DNA from: SGZJ01 sp949372955
GTDB lineage: Bacteria; Bacteroidota; Bacteroidia; Flavobacteriales; Flavobacteriaceae
Direction: 5' to 3'
DNA length: 52,725 bases
NCBI GenBank assembly: GCA_949372955.1
Contig: CASIAX010000009.1
Coordinates: 1-52,725, forward strand
This document shows, piece by piece, positions 43,600-52,446 of the stretch (the first letter of the stretch is position 1; every line of letters starts with the position of its first letter). The notes beneath the pieces were generated by a model that was not told the DNA's origin, did not search any database, and worked only from the letters and a program-made list of their open reading frames with translations. The translations under genes and the position numbers were made by a program.

Positions 43600-45048
43600 A
43601 TGAGACGTTTAAATTATACTTTTTTAATCATTGTTTTATTTACAATATTTTCCTGTAATACTAAAAAGCCTAATGTATTGTTGCTTTATATGGACGATCT
43701 CAGACCTGAATTAAATTCCTATGGATCAAATCATATAATCAGTCCTAACATTGATAAGTTATCCGAAAAAGGAGTTCAGTTTAATGAAGCTTATGCAAAT
43801 ATTGCTGTATGTGGAGCTTCTAGAGCAAGTATGCTTACTGGAATATATCCTGGAAAAGATTATTTTATTGATTATAAAACTAGAACAGATATAGAAAAAA
43901 AAGATATTGTTACTCTTCCAAAACATTTGAAAAACAATGGATATACTACAATATCAAATGGTAAAATTTATCACTTTTTAAACGATAAATGGCAAGATTG
44001 GAATGAAGTATGGAGACCTTATGCATTTGATAATCCGGATGGAATTGAGCCTATAGACTGGTGGCAATCTATATGGAAAGATTATCAAACAATAGAGAAT
44101 AAAGATTTAGAAAAAAGTAAGGGTATAGGGCCTGCTTTTGAAATAGCGAATGTTAATGATAGCAGCTTAATTGATGGACTTTTAGCTAATAAAGTTATTG
44201 AAGATATAAAAAGATTAAAAGATGAATCTTCACCATTTTTTTTGACTGCTGGTTTTATTTCCAATCATTTACCATTTGTAGCCCCAAAGAGATTTTGGGA
44301 TATGTATGATTATGACTCAATAACGCTACCAACTAATCAAAATCCTGCATTTGATGTTCCTAAAATATCAATTAGTAAAAGCACAGAATTAAGAAATGGT
44401 TATTTGGATATCCCAAAAAAAGGTGACTTAAGTCATGAATTATCAAAAAAACTAACTCACGGATATTATGCAACGGTTTCTTATGTAGATCATTTAGTAG
44501 GAAAAATTATAAAAACTCTTGAAGAGGAAGGGATTGAAAAAAACACTATAATTATTTTTGTTTCCGATCATGGGTTTAATCTAAAAGAACATTCTCAATG
44601 GGGTAAGTACACTAGTCATAGAATATCAGGGAGGGTTCCTTTAATAATATATGATCCCAGGAACGAATCTAATACTAATTCTAACTCACTTGTTGAACTA
44701 GTTGATATATATCCTACAGTAATTGAACTTTTAGGTTTAGATAAACCAAATCATAAACTTGAAGGAAAAAGTATTGTAAATATTTTAAAAAACTCAGTTT
44801 ATAAAAACAAAAGTCATGTTTTTATGAAAAATGCCAAAGGATACACAATTAAAACAGCTAATTTTAGCTATACGGAGTATTTAAAGCTCAAAGATAATCG
44901 CCAACTTATTGATAATATGTTATTTGATCATGTAAATGATATAAAAGAGACTGTGAATTTATCTAATGATGAGAATTATAAAAATATAGTAGATTCGTTA
45001 AGTAATTTATTACACACGAAATATAAGTCTAATATTTACGGATTATAA
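43600..45048 (+). CDS. Lipoprotein S1 sulfatase, iduronate-2-sulfatase-like (CGASR type)
   Basis: 482 residues. Unlike the other six sulfatases it has a lipobox (LFTIFSC, lipid Cys 19), so it is membrane-anchored. YMDDLRPELNSYG (30-42) gives metal ligands, and C71-GASR with ASMLTGIYPG is the active-site motif. NGKIYHF, GFISNHLPFVAPKRFWDMYD (in part) and FVSDHGFNLKEHSQWGK are group hallmarks; the usual GEHG is KEHS here. Start and preceding stop touch (TAAATG), so it is translated with the neighbour. The substrate is probably the same glycan but another sulfate position. Confidence 0.92.
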   Translation: MRRLNYTFLIIVLFTIFSCNTKKPNVLLLYMDDLRPELNSYGSNHIISPNIDKLSEKGVQFNEAYANIAVCGASRASMLTGIYPGKDYFIDYKTRTDIEKKDIVTLPKHLKNNGYTTISNGKIYHFLNDKWQDWNEVWRPYAFDNPDGIEPIDWWQSIWKDYQTIENKDLEKSKGIGPAFEIANVNDSSLIDGLLANKVIEDIKRLKDESSPFFLTAGFISNHLPFVAPKRFWDMYDYDSITLPTNQNPAFDVPKISISKSTELRNGYLDIPKKGDLSHELSKKLTHGYYATVSYVDHLVGKIIKTLEEEGIEKNTIIIFVSDHGFNLKEHSQWGKYTSHRISGRVPLIIYDPRNESNTNSNSLVELVDIYPTVIELLGLDKPNHKLEGKSIVNILKNSVYKNKSHVFMKNAKGYTIKTANFSYTEYLKLKDNRQLIDNMLFDHVNDIKETVNLSNDENYKNIVDSLSNLLHTKYKSNIYGL

Positions 45049-45087
45049 TTTCTCAATAAAGCTCTAATTAAAATTTTATAAAATAAA

Positions 45088-46344
45088 ATGGCTCATCATT
45101 CATTTTTAAATAAAAACAAAATGTTTAAAAGATCAAAACCACATTTAATTTTTACAATTAATAAATTTTTATATTTATTTTTATTTTCTATTTCTTTCTG
45201 TTCAATATCTATATCACAAAATAATAATATAGCTATTGAGGGTAAAGTAGTCGATGAGTTTAATTATGGCATACCTTACACTGCAATAACAATAGTTTCC
45301 AAAAACCTCGGGACTTCTAGTAATGAGGAAGGCTCATTTAATTTTCTTGTATCCAAAAATGAAACCCAAGACACTCTAGAGTTTTCAAGTATAGGTTTTA
45401 AAACTTTGAAAATATCTATTTTAGATTTTATAAGGCTAGAAGACAAAGAAATTGTTTTACAAGAGAATGTAACAATGCTTTCAGATGTAGTTATTACAAG
45501 TTCAAAGGATTATGTTAAAAGAGCAGTAAAAAATCTTAGAAAAACAACAATTACTGATCCGCATCAACTTAACATTATCTATAGAAGGTGGTCCGTTGAA
45601 GACAGTATTTGCAGGTTCTACATCGAACAGTATATTAATGCAGTAGATAGAGGTCCATCATCATACATAAGTAATTTTACAGTTAAACATAGTCGTACCT
45701 CAGCTGATTATACATATATCAAACGTCAACAAAAATTACATGCATTAATGTACATGGAACAACAAAATCCATTAAGAAGAGGAATTGAAGTTGGAGCTTA
45801 TAAATGGAAAAAAACAGGAGCATCAAGTTATGACGGAGAAGATATTGTTATTATTGAAGGCACTAGAAATTATTCAGACACTCTAAGACTATATATAGGT
45901 TTTGATACTTATGGAATTTATAAAGTAGAGAGGTATAATGTTCTAGAAACAGGTAAATCGATTAAAGGAACTTATATTTATAAAAAACATAAAGATGGTC
46001 GTTTATACCTAAGTTATCATAATCGTGAATGGAAAGAACAACAAAAATATTCTGAAATAATCAAAAGTTTAATAAGTAGTACAGGTAAAACAACACCTAA
46101 TTCTATCCCGGTTGGATACAGGCATGAAGTATTTGTACTAGGTTTTGAAGAAGATAAAAAATTATTTGACAAATCAGGGTTAACAGGTCAGATGGATATG
46201 ACTCTTTTTAAAATCCCTTACAACTCCAATTTTTGGAAGAATATTAGTTTGCCTCCAGAAACTGCATTTTACAAGAAAAATATTGCAGATTTAGAATCAA
46301 TTTATGATGTACCTATAGAAACTCAATTTAAATACTCAAATTAA
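45088..46344 (+). CDS. Exported CarboxypepD_reg-domain protein of unknown function
   Basis: 418 residues from 45088, or 407 from the ATG at 45121. The shorter form leaves a more normal N-region before the hydrophobic leader (FLYLFLFSISFCSISISQ). A CarboxypepD_reg-like domain (about 48-135: IEGKVVDEFNYGIPYTAITI, FSSIGFKTLKI, DVVITSSKDY) looks like the start of a SusC protein, but no plug or barrel follows. The rest (about 140-418) is a basic, Tyr-rich region with YRRWSVEDSICRFYIEQYI and repeated YxYxK strands that I cannot place, although it recalls DUF5686-type outer-membrane proteins. It is last in the SusCD-sulfatase operon (39-nt gap). It overlaps the end of the convergent MFS gene by 4 nt. 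Confidence 0.8.
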   Translation: MAHHSFLNKNKMFKRSKPHLIFTINKFLYLFLFSISFCSISISQNNNIAIEGKVVDEFNYGIPYTAITIVSKNLGTSSNEEGSFNFLVSKNETQDTLEFSSIGFKTLKISILDFIRLEDKEIVLQENVTMLSDVVITSSKDYVKRAVKNLRKTTITDPHQLNIIYRRWSVEDSICRFYIEQYINAVDRGPSSYISNFTVKHSRTSADYTYIKRQQKLHALMYMEQQNPLRRGIEVGAYKWKKTGASSYDGEDIVIIEGTRNYSDTLRLYIGFDTYGIYKVERYNVLETGKSIKGTYIYKKHKDGRLYLSYHNREWKEQQKYSEIIKSLISSTGKTTPNSIPVGYRHEVFVLGFEEDKKLFDKSGLTGQMDMTLFKIPYNSNFWKNISLPPETAFYKKNIADLESIYDVPIETQFKYSN

Positions 46345-47606
46345 TTAGAATAAATACGCATAAGTCTTGAAAATTTTATAGAAGCTAATAGTCCTGTAAT
46401 TGAAAATAAAACCAACATTGAAAACACGTATTGGTGACCAATTATTCCAGGGTAAGTATCTAATAAGTAACCTATAACTGGGCTTGCAAAAATATCAGGA
46501 GTATACCCTACAACAGAGATGACCCCTACAGCTGTACCAGTCATTATCAGAGGAATTCGTCCTTCTTGCATAATAGAAAAGTATAATGCACGAATAGAAT
46601 ATGTTCCTGTAGCCACAACTACTAAAGAAAAGAAAAACACATAGTTCATACTAACCTTAACTATTCCAAATGCAAATATTGAAGATCCTATTAACATAAT
46701 TACAAAACCAGTAATAATTAAATTAATATAACTTTTCTTATCTGCAAATAATGCAATTAGCAAGCAAACTAAAGGACGAAGATACAATTGTAATGAACCT
46801 ATATTTGCAGCTTCTAAATTATCAAATTTCATAACATCAGAGGCATATAAAGAATAGATATCGGTTACTTTATAGCCTACATATGCAGAGATGATTATAA
46901 ACATTATAAGCCAAACAGATGGAATTTTTAAAACTGATTTGATGTTTTGTATTGATGAGTAGTTATTATTTATTACTCCCTCTTGACCTGAATCCATTAA
47001 AAACAGTACTAGTATCCCATTTAAAAAAACAATAAATGAAGAGAATAAAATCACATATCTGAAAGCATCTTTACGTTCAATTAATGTTGCTACTTCAATA
47101 TCATTTGTTAAAAATATAGAAAAAATCAATACTCCTAAAGTCCCCATAGATGCTGCGACTAAACCTCTTCCTCCATCTAACAAACCGAAAGCTTCTCCTT
47201 GATTTTTTGTACCTCCCCACACACGTGTAGCTTTTATCATGGCCCCCCAAAATAAAAAGACTGTTGAGAAACCCCAATATCCCCATATTATTTGCAACAT
47301 AAAATAAGATGGATAAGTGGATAATACTAGACCACCAAGAGCAGTAAAAAACAGGGATGTAGCTATTAATATTTTAGGTTGAAATTTATCGGAAATAACT
47401 CCTCCATACAGATAAGATAAAATTGCAACTGTGCCATAAACAGAGAATAAACTTCCTAATTGAAGATTAGTTAAATTAAATACTTCTAAAAACGTAGGTC
47501 TAAACACCCTTGCTAAGACATATGGCAATAAAAAAATTAATTCTCCTGAAAGTATTAAAAGAGTTATACTTAAAAAAGAACCCTTCTTAAGTTCAGGATC
47601 TTTCAA
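46341..47606 (-). CDS. MFS transporter at the PUL border
   Basis: 421 residues with about twelve hydrophobic segments. The segment LGSLFSVYGTVAILSYLYGGVISDKFQPK (about 48-76, in part) contains the MFS loop-2/3 signature GGVISDKFQPK. It probably imports a monosaccharide, uronic acid or other small product into the cytoplasm, given its place beside the PUL, but it faces the other way and may be regulated separately. Its last 4 nt overlap the end of the operon gene on the plus strand, and it diverges from the propeller protein at 47736. Confidence 0.87.
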   Translation of the reverse strand: MKDPELKKGSFLSITLLILSGELIFLLPYVLARVFRPTFLEVFNLTNLQLGSLFSVYGTVAILSYLYGGVISDKFQPKILIATSLFFTALGGLVLSTYPSYFMLQIIWGYWGFSTVFLFWGAMIKATRVWGGTKNQGEAFGLLDGGRGLVAASMGTLGVLIFSIFLTNDIEVATLIERKDAFRYVILFSSFIVFLNGILVLFLMDSGQEGVINNNYSSIQNIKSVLKIPSVWLIMFIIISAYVGYKVTDIYSLYASDVMKFDNLEAANIGSLQLYLRPLVCLLIALFADKKSYINLIITGFVIMLIGSSIFAFGIVKVSMNYVFFFSLVVVATGTYSIRALYFSIMQEGRIPLIMTGTAVGVISVVGYTPDIFASPVIGYLLDTYPGIIGHQYVFSMLVLFSITGLLASIKFSRLMRIYSN

Positions 47607-47735
47607 TTTATGTTCTTTAGGTTTGATACAATATACACTAATTTAAAGGACTATAATTTATTGTTATATTTATATATATCAATTATATGTTTTAACTTTA
47701 TATTAAATAATTTATTAATTAACTCTTACACTATT

Positions 47736-50700
47736 ATGAAAAACCTGAAGCTATACCTAGTTGCTCTATTATTTGTTCTTTCCTATTCATCACTTATGGG
47801 TCAAAGTAAAAGTGATAAAAAACAGAAATCCCCAATTGAATCTGCAATAAGTGGATTTGAATTTAGAAGTATAGGACCAGCCTTCATGTCTGGTAGGATT
47901 TCTGACATAGCTATAGATCCGAATAATGAAAACATTTGGTATGTAGCAGTTTCATCTGGTGGTGCATGGAAAACTGAAAATGCTGGTACAACTTGGCAAC
48001 CCTTAACTGATGATCAACCTTTTTTTGCAACTGGCTGTATAACTATAGATCCAAACAACTCAGCATCTATTTGGCTTGGAACAGGTGAGAATGTTGCTGG
48101 AAGACATATTGGTATTGGTCATGGAATTTTCCATAGTTTAGATGGTGGGAAGTCTTGGAAAGACATGGGATTAAAAAAGTCTGAGCATATCTCAAAAATA
48201 ATTATTCACCCAGATAATTCTGATATAATTTGGGTAGCATCGCAAGGTCCATTATGGAGCTCAGGTGGAGAAAGAGGTTTATATAAGTCTACTGATGGTG
48301 GTAAAACATGGAAAAATAACTTAGAGATTAATGAATGGACTGGAGTTACAGATTTAGTTATTGATCCAACTAATCCAAATATACTTTATGCTGCTAGCTG
48401 GCAAAGACATCGTAATGTTGCTGGTTTGATCGATGGTGGACCTGGAACAGCGCTATATAAAAGCACCAATGGTGGTGATAGTTGGAAAAAAATTAATAAA
48501 GGACTACCTAGATCTAATATGGGGAAAATTGGACTAGCTATTTCACCTATGGACCCTACAGTTTTATATGCGGCAATTGAGCTGGATAGAAGAGATGGTG
48601 CTGTTTACCGTACATCAAACAGTGGTGGTAGCTGGAATAAAATGTCTAATACTGTCTCTGGTGGTACTGGACCTCACTATTACCAAGAATTAGTTGCTTC
48701 TCCACATGTATTTGATAAAATATATCTTATGAATGTTCGTGTATTAGAATCAGATAATGGAGGTGAAAGTTTTAGTCAAATGAAAGAATCTCAAAAGCAC
48801 TCAGATAATCATTCATTAACTTTTAAAGCAAATGACCCAAATTATTTATTAATGGGTACTGATGGTGGTATTTATGAATCTTTTGATAATTCTAAAAATT
48901 GGAAATTCGTAGGAAATCTACCTTTAACTCAATTTTATAAATTAGCGGTGGATGACGCTGAACCTTTTTATAATATTTATGGTGGAACTCAGGATAATAA
49001 TACGCAAGGAGGACCTTCTAGAACCGTAACAAGAAACGGAATAACTAATTCGGACTGGTATGTTGTTCTTGGTGGTGATGGACACCAACCAGCCACTGAG
49101 CCTGGAAACCCTAATATAGTTTATGCTCAGTCACAACAAGGATATATTAATAGAGTAGATAGAACTACAGGTGAGGCAGTGAATATCCGACCTCATGAAG
49201 GTATTGATGAGTCTTACGAACGTTTTAATTGGGATGCTCCAATTCTTGTTAGTCAACACGACCCGAAACGTCTTTATTTCGGCACTCAAAGAGTTTGGCG
49301 TTCTGAAAATAGGGGAGATAGTTGGTCAACAATTTCAAATGATTTAACTAAAAATGAAGAAAGACTTAGCCTTCCTATCATGGGTAGAGTTCAGAGTTTT
49401 GACAATGCGATTGATGTATATGCTATGTCAACTTATAATACAATAACTTCTCTTTCAGAGTCAAAAACTAATGAAAGTGTACTTTATGCCGGAACAGATG
49501 ATGGGATTATTCAATTCACTCGAGATGGTGGGGATAATTGGACAAAAATGATGGTTGATGAACTACCTGATGTTCCTGCTTCAGCTTTTGTAAATGATAT
49601 AAAAGTAGATTTACATGATGATAATACTGCATATGTAGCTTTAGATAATCATAAGTTTGGTGATTATAGTCCTTATTTATATAAAACAACTAATGGAGGA
49701 AAAAAATGGGAACCGATAGTTAATGGATTACCTGAAGGAACATTAGTATGGAGATTAGTACAAGATCATGTAAATCCAAACCTATTATTTTTAGGTACTG
49801 AATATGGAGTATATATTAGTGTTAATCAAGGAGATAAGTGGCATAAATTTTCTAATGGTCTTCCAACAATTTCAATTAGAGATCTTGCAATACAAAAAAG
49901 AGAAAACGATTTAGTTTTAGCAACTTTTGGAAGAAGTTTCTATGTCTTAGACGACTATAGCCCTTTAAGAGATATTACTGTTGAAACATTAGAAAAAGAA
50001 GCACATTTATTTAATCCAAGAAAAGCACTTCAATATAATCAAGTTAGAAGTGGTACTGGAAGTTCAGGTGCTTCTGAGTATTCCGCAAAGAATCCATCTT
50101 ATGGTGCAACTCTAACATATTATTTATCTAAGGGGCAAAGCTCTTTAAAAAGCAAACGTCAAAAATCAGAAAAAATGATTAAAACTGATGACATTCCTTT
50201 TCCTGGATGGGAAGCTTTAGATAAAGAAATGAATGAAGCTAGCTCTGAAGCAGTTTTAATGATAACAAATAGTAGTGGTGAACTAGTAGATATAGTTTCT
50301 GGGCCTTTGAGAAAAGGTATTCACCGAGTATCTTGGGGATTAGGTACATCTATCTCTACAACAACAGTTGTATCTCAGTCTTCTTCTACTAGAGGTAGAT
50401 GGGGTAGAAGATCAGCAGGAATGGTAACCGCAGTAGATCCTGGCACATATCAGGTAACACTTTATAAAAGAGTGGGGGGGGATTTAACTCAATTATCTGA
50501 CCCTGTTAGTTTAGAAGTTGAACGTATTCGTGAAAATATACTAATTAACCCTATGTCAGATAAACATAGTGAATACAATATAGCATTAGCTGAATTAACT
50601 AAATCTGTTAGAGTCTCTTCACATGTTTTTACTAAGGCTATGGCACGAGTTTCTACATATGAGAGAAATCTAAAACAAATCAAAACAAATAGAGAGGAAC

Positions 50701-51002
50701 TTACAAAAGCTGTCTACAACCTAAGAGATGAAATGATTAGCTTAGATAGAGAGTTTGTTGGTAGTGGAGCAAAGGCAGAAATTGGTGAAAAGGATAGGTT
50801 AACTATAATGGATCGTCTTTCAAAAGCAATGGGCGGATATTATGGAAATTCATATGGCCCTACAGAGCTACATATGCAAAGTTTTGATATTGCTCAGCAA
50901 ATGTTTGATAGAGCTAAACCAAAAATGGATGCCTTTGTTAAGGAAGTTCATTTATTAGGGAAATTACTTGAAGATGCTGGAGGACCAATTTTCTTGGATT
51001 AG
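47736..51002 (+). CDS. Secreted VPS10/BNR-type beta-propeller protein ('glycosyl hydrolase'-like)
   Basis: 1,088 residues. I chose the ATG at 47736, which gives a signal peptide (1 to about 22, ending LMGQ). The open frame to 47610 adds only low-complexity hydrophobic sequence. Two propellers are built of Asp-box/BNR repeats, seen as SLDGGKSW, STDGGKTW, STNGGDSW, TSNSGGSW, RDGGDNW and TTNGGKKW. A C-terminal helical region (about 960-1088) follows. Such proteins are labelled glycosyl hydrolases in databases, but no catalytic residue can be pointed to, and sortilin-like binding is as likely. A G8 run in the coding sequence (around 50474-50481) stands out in this AT-rich DNA. A long terminator follows. 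Confidence 0.88.
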   Translation: MKNLKLYLVALLFVLSYSSLMGQSKSDKKQKSPIESAISGFEFRSIGPAFMSGRISDIAIDPNNENIWYVAVSSGGAWKTENAGTTWQPLTDDQPFFATGCITIDPNNSASIWLGTGENVAGRHIGIGHGIFHSLDGGKSWKDMGLKKSEHISKIIIHPDNSDIIWVASQGPLWSSGGERGLYKSTDGGKTWKNNLEINEWTGVTDLVIDPTNPNILYAASWQRHRNVAGLIDGGPGTALYKSTNGGDSWKKINKGLPRSNMGKIGLAISPMDPTVLYAAIELDRRDGAVYRTSNSGGSWNKMSNTVSGGTGPHYYQELVASPHVFDKIYLMNVRVLESDNGGESFSQMKESQKHSDNHSLTFKANDPNYLLMGTDGGIYESFDNSKNWKFVGNLPLTQFYKLAVDDAEPFYNIYGGTQDNNTQGGPSRTVTRNGITNSDWYVVLGGDGHQPATEPGNPNIVYAQSQQGYINRVDRTTGEAVNIRPHEGIDESYERFNWDAPILVSQHDPKRLYFGTQRVWRSENRGDSWSTISNDLTKNEERLSLPIMGRVQSFDNAIDVYAMSTYNTITSLSESKTNESVLYAGTDDGIIQFTRDGGDNWTKMMVDELPDVPASAFVNDIKVDLHDDNTAYVALDNHKFGDYSPYLYKTTNGGKKWEPIVNGLPEGTLVWRLVQDHVNPNLLFLGTEYGVYISVNQGDKWHKFSNGLPTISIRDLAIQKRENDLVLATFGRSFYVLDDYSPLRDITVETLEKEAHLFNPRKALQYNQVRSGTGSSGASEYSAKNPSYGATLTYYLSKGQSSLKSKRQKSEKMIKTDDIPFPGWEALDKEMNEASSEAVLMITNSSGELVDIVSGPLRKGIHRVSWGLGTSISTTTVVSQSSSTRGRWGRRSAGMVTAVDPGTYQVTLYKRVGGDLTQLSDPVSLEVERIRENILINPMSDKHSEYNIALAELTKSVRVSSHVFTKAMARVSTYERNLKQIKTNREELTKAVYNLRDEMISLDREFVGSGAKAEIGEKDRLTIMDRLSKAMGGYYGNSYGPTELHMQSFDIAQQMFDRAKPKMDAFVKEVHLLGKLLEDAGGPIFLD

Positions 51003-51019
51003 TATTTTAATAAATAATT

Positions 51020-51072
51020 AAAAAAACCATAAAACAAAAGAGTAATTATATTCTTTATTCTATGGTTTTTTT
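51020..51072 (+). terminator. Two-part intrinsic terminator after the propeller gene
   Basis: An outer stem ACCATA/TATGGT (51026-51031 with 51061-51066) is flanked by A6 and T6 tracts. It encloses a second hairpin, AAAGAGTA/TATTCTTT (51037-51044 with 51049-51056), with a 4-nt loop. Confidence 0.75.
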
Positions 51073-51106
51073 GTTTGTTTTTATCTACTTATAATATAAT
51101 AAAATG

Positions 51107-51114
51107 TAGGTTTG
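51107..51114 (+). promoter_or_regulatory. Possible -7 promoter element of the second MFS gene
   Basis: TAGGTTTG fits the Bacteroidota -7 box TAnnTTTG. Transcription would start near 51121, just before the ATG at 51131 and after the TTG at 51119, which supports the later start. No TTTG is found 19 nt upstream, so the call is weak. Confidence 0.35.
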
Positions 51115-51130
51115 CAAATTGTTTAAACTT

Positions 51131-52429
51131 ATGTCACAATCAACTAAATATTTTATAGACTCAAGTCCTATGACCAGGCTACAGTATTCTACAATAGGAA
51201 TTTGTTTTTTAATGAATATTTTTGATGGAATGGATGTGCTTATTATATCCTATTGTGCACCTGCTATTTCCAACTCTTGGAACCTAGGACCAGAAGCCCT
51301 AGGAGTTGTGTTTAGTGCTGGTCTAGCTGGAATGGCATTAGGAGCTTTATTTTTAGCACCATATTCAGATAGTTTTGGAAGAAAGAAAATAATTCTTTTA
51401 AGTGCTTTTTTAATGGGCATCAGTATGTTTTTAACTGGATACAGCGAAAATGTTAATCAGTTAATTACTTTACGTTTTCTAAGTGGAATAGGAATAGGGA
51501 GTATGTTGGCAAGCACCGCAGCTTTGACTTCTGAGTATACACCAAATAAGTCAAAAGATTTTTGGGTTAGTTTTGTTATTTCTGGATATCCTGTAGGAGC
51601 AGTAATTTCAGGATATATCTCTGTTTTGGTTATTCCATCTAGTGGGTGGCAAATGATGTTTATAATTGCAGGAATAGCCTCTTTATTAACTATTCCTTTG
51701 ATTTATTATTTTTTATCGGAATCCATTGAGTTTTATATAAGAAAACAACCTAAAAAAGCTTTAGAAAATGTGAATAAGATTTTTATAAAAATGAATTTAA
51801 AAATTTTAAAGCAATTACCTCTAAAAAAAACATTAACTGCAGGAATACCAGTGAAACAGTTGTTGTCTAAAAAATATAAGGTTTCTACTTTTCAATTGTG
51901 GTTTGCATTATTTTTTGCTTTTAGTTGTTTGTATTTTCTTATAAGTTGGATTCCTAAGTTGGCAACTAATGCAGGCTTGTCAGTAGAGCTCGCAATTTAC
52001 GCTGGAACTGTCTTTAATATTGGTGCATTCTTTGGAATTATACTTCAAGGTTATTATTCTTCGAAAATTGGTCTTAAAAAAACTATTTCTATATTCTTTT
52101 TAATTGCAGCTATACTAATGGCTGTATTTAAAATCTTTATAGGATCCGATTGGTTATTAATTGTTTTTGGTTTTCTAGGTTTCTTTATACAAGGTGGATT
52201 TGTAGGTCTTTATGCAGTAGCAGCAAGATTATATCCTACTGAATATAGAACTACTGGAATAGGGTGGGCTATTGGAGCGGGTAGGTTAGGTGGTGTTTTA
52301 GGGCCATTAGCAGGAGGTGTAATGATAGGGATGGGACTTAGTATGTCTATTAATTTTATGATTTTTGCAATTCCAGCTTTACTTTCTGCAATTTTCACTT
52401 ATTTTATTTCCTCCAAAGAAGTTTCGTGA
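51131..52429 (+). CDS. MFS transporter, aromatic acid/H+ symporter (AAHS)-like
   Basis: 432 residues from the ATG at 51131; a TTG at 51119 would add four residues. About twelve membrane segments. FDGMDVLIISYCAPAIS (about 31-47) carries the D-G-x-D motif of TM1 typical of the AAHS group. The APYSDSFGRKKIIL loop is the MFS signature (G-x-x-x-D-x-x-G-R-[RK]-x-x), with GIGIGSMLAS following. LYPTEYRTTGIGWAIGAGRLGG (in part) is the second-half motif of this group. It should bring in a small organic acid with protons. It is flanked by a terminator and by convergent rlmF, so it is a single-gene unit not tied to the PUL by the sequence. Confidence 0.87.
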   Translation: MSQSTKYFIDSSPMTRLQYSTIGICFLMNIFDGMDVLIISYCAPAISNSWNLGPEALGVVFSAGLAGMALGALFLAPYSDSFGRKKIILLSAFLMGISMFLTGYSENVNQLITLRFLSGIGIGSMLASTAALTSEYTPNKSKDFWVSFVISGYPVGAVISGYISVLVIPSSGWQMMFIIAGIASLLTIPLIYYFLSESIEFYIRKQPKKALENVNKIFIKMNLKILKQLPLKKTLTAGIPVKQLLSKKYKVSTFQLWFALFFAFSCLYFLISWIPKLATNAGLSVELAIYAGTVFNIGAFFGIILQGYYSSKIGLKKTISIFFLIAAILMAVFKIFIGSDWLLIVFGFLGFFIQGGFVGLYAVAARLYPTEYRTTGIGWAIGAGRLGGVLGPLAGGVMIGMGLSMSINFMIFAIPALLSAIFTYFISSKEVS

Positions 52430-52446
52430 AAAATAAGGGTTAATAA

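Larger units (their letters stand above)
21309..46344. other. Polysaccharide utilization locus (PUL): GH10/GH3/GH5, SusCD, HTCS, FGE and five sulfatases
   Basis: Three transcription blocks: rightward 21309-28534 (GH10, GH3, sulfatase, small secreted protein, GH5-T9SS), leftward 35393-28544 (HTCS, FGE, sulfatase) and rightward 35604-46344 (SusC, SusD, three sulfatases, CarboxypepD_reg protein). SusCD plus HTCS define a PUL. GH10 and GH3 together with many sulfatases suggest a sulfated xylan-like substrate. The sulfatase pair at 8975-11878 and the MFS gene at 46341 may belong to the same function. Borders are inferred. Confidence 0.85.

Noticed and set aside
47618..47625. TAGGTTTG as promoter of the propeller gene
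   Set aside because: A single -7 box is expected by chance about every 1-2 kb in such AT-rich DNA, there is no -33 element, and it lies over 100 nt from the start.
47610..47735. Longer start for the propeller protein
   Set aside because: It adds 42 low-complexity residues ahead of a good signal peptide at 47736 and lies in the divergent promoter region.
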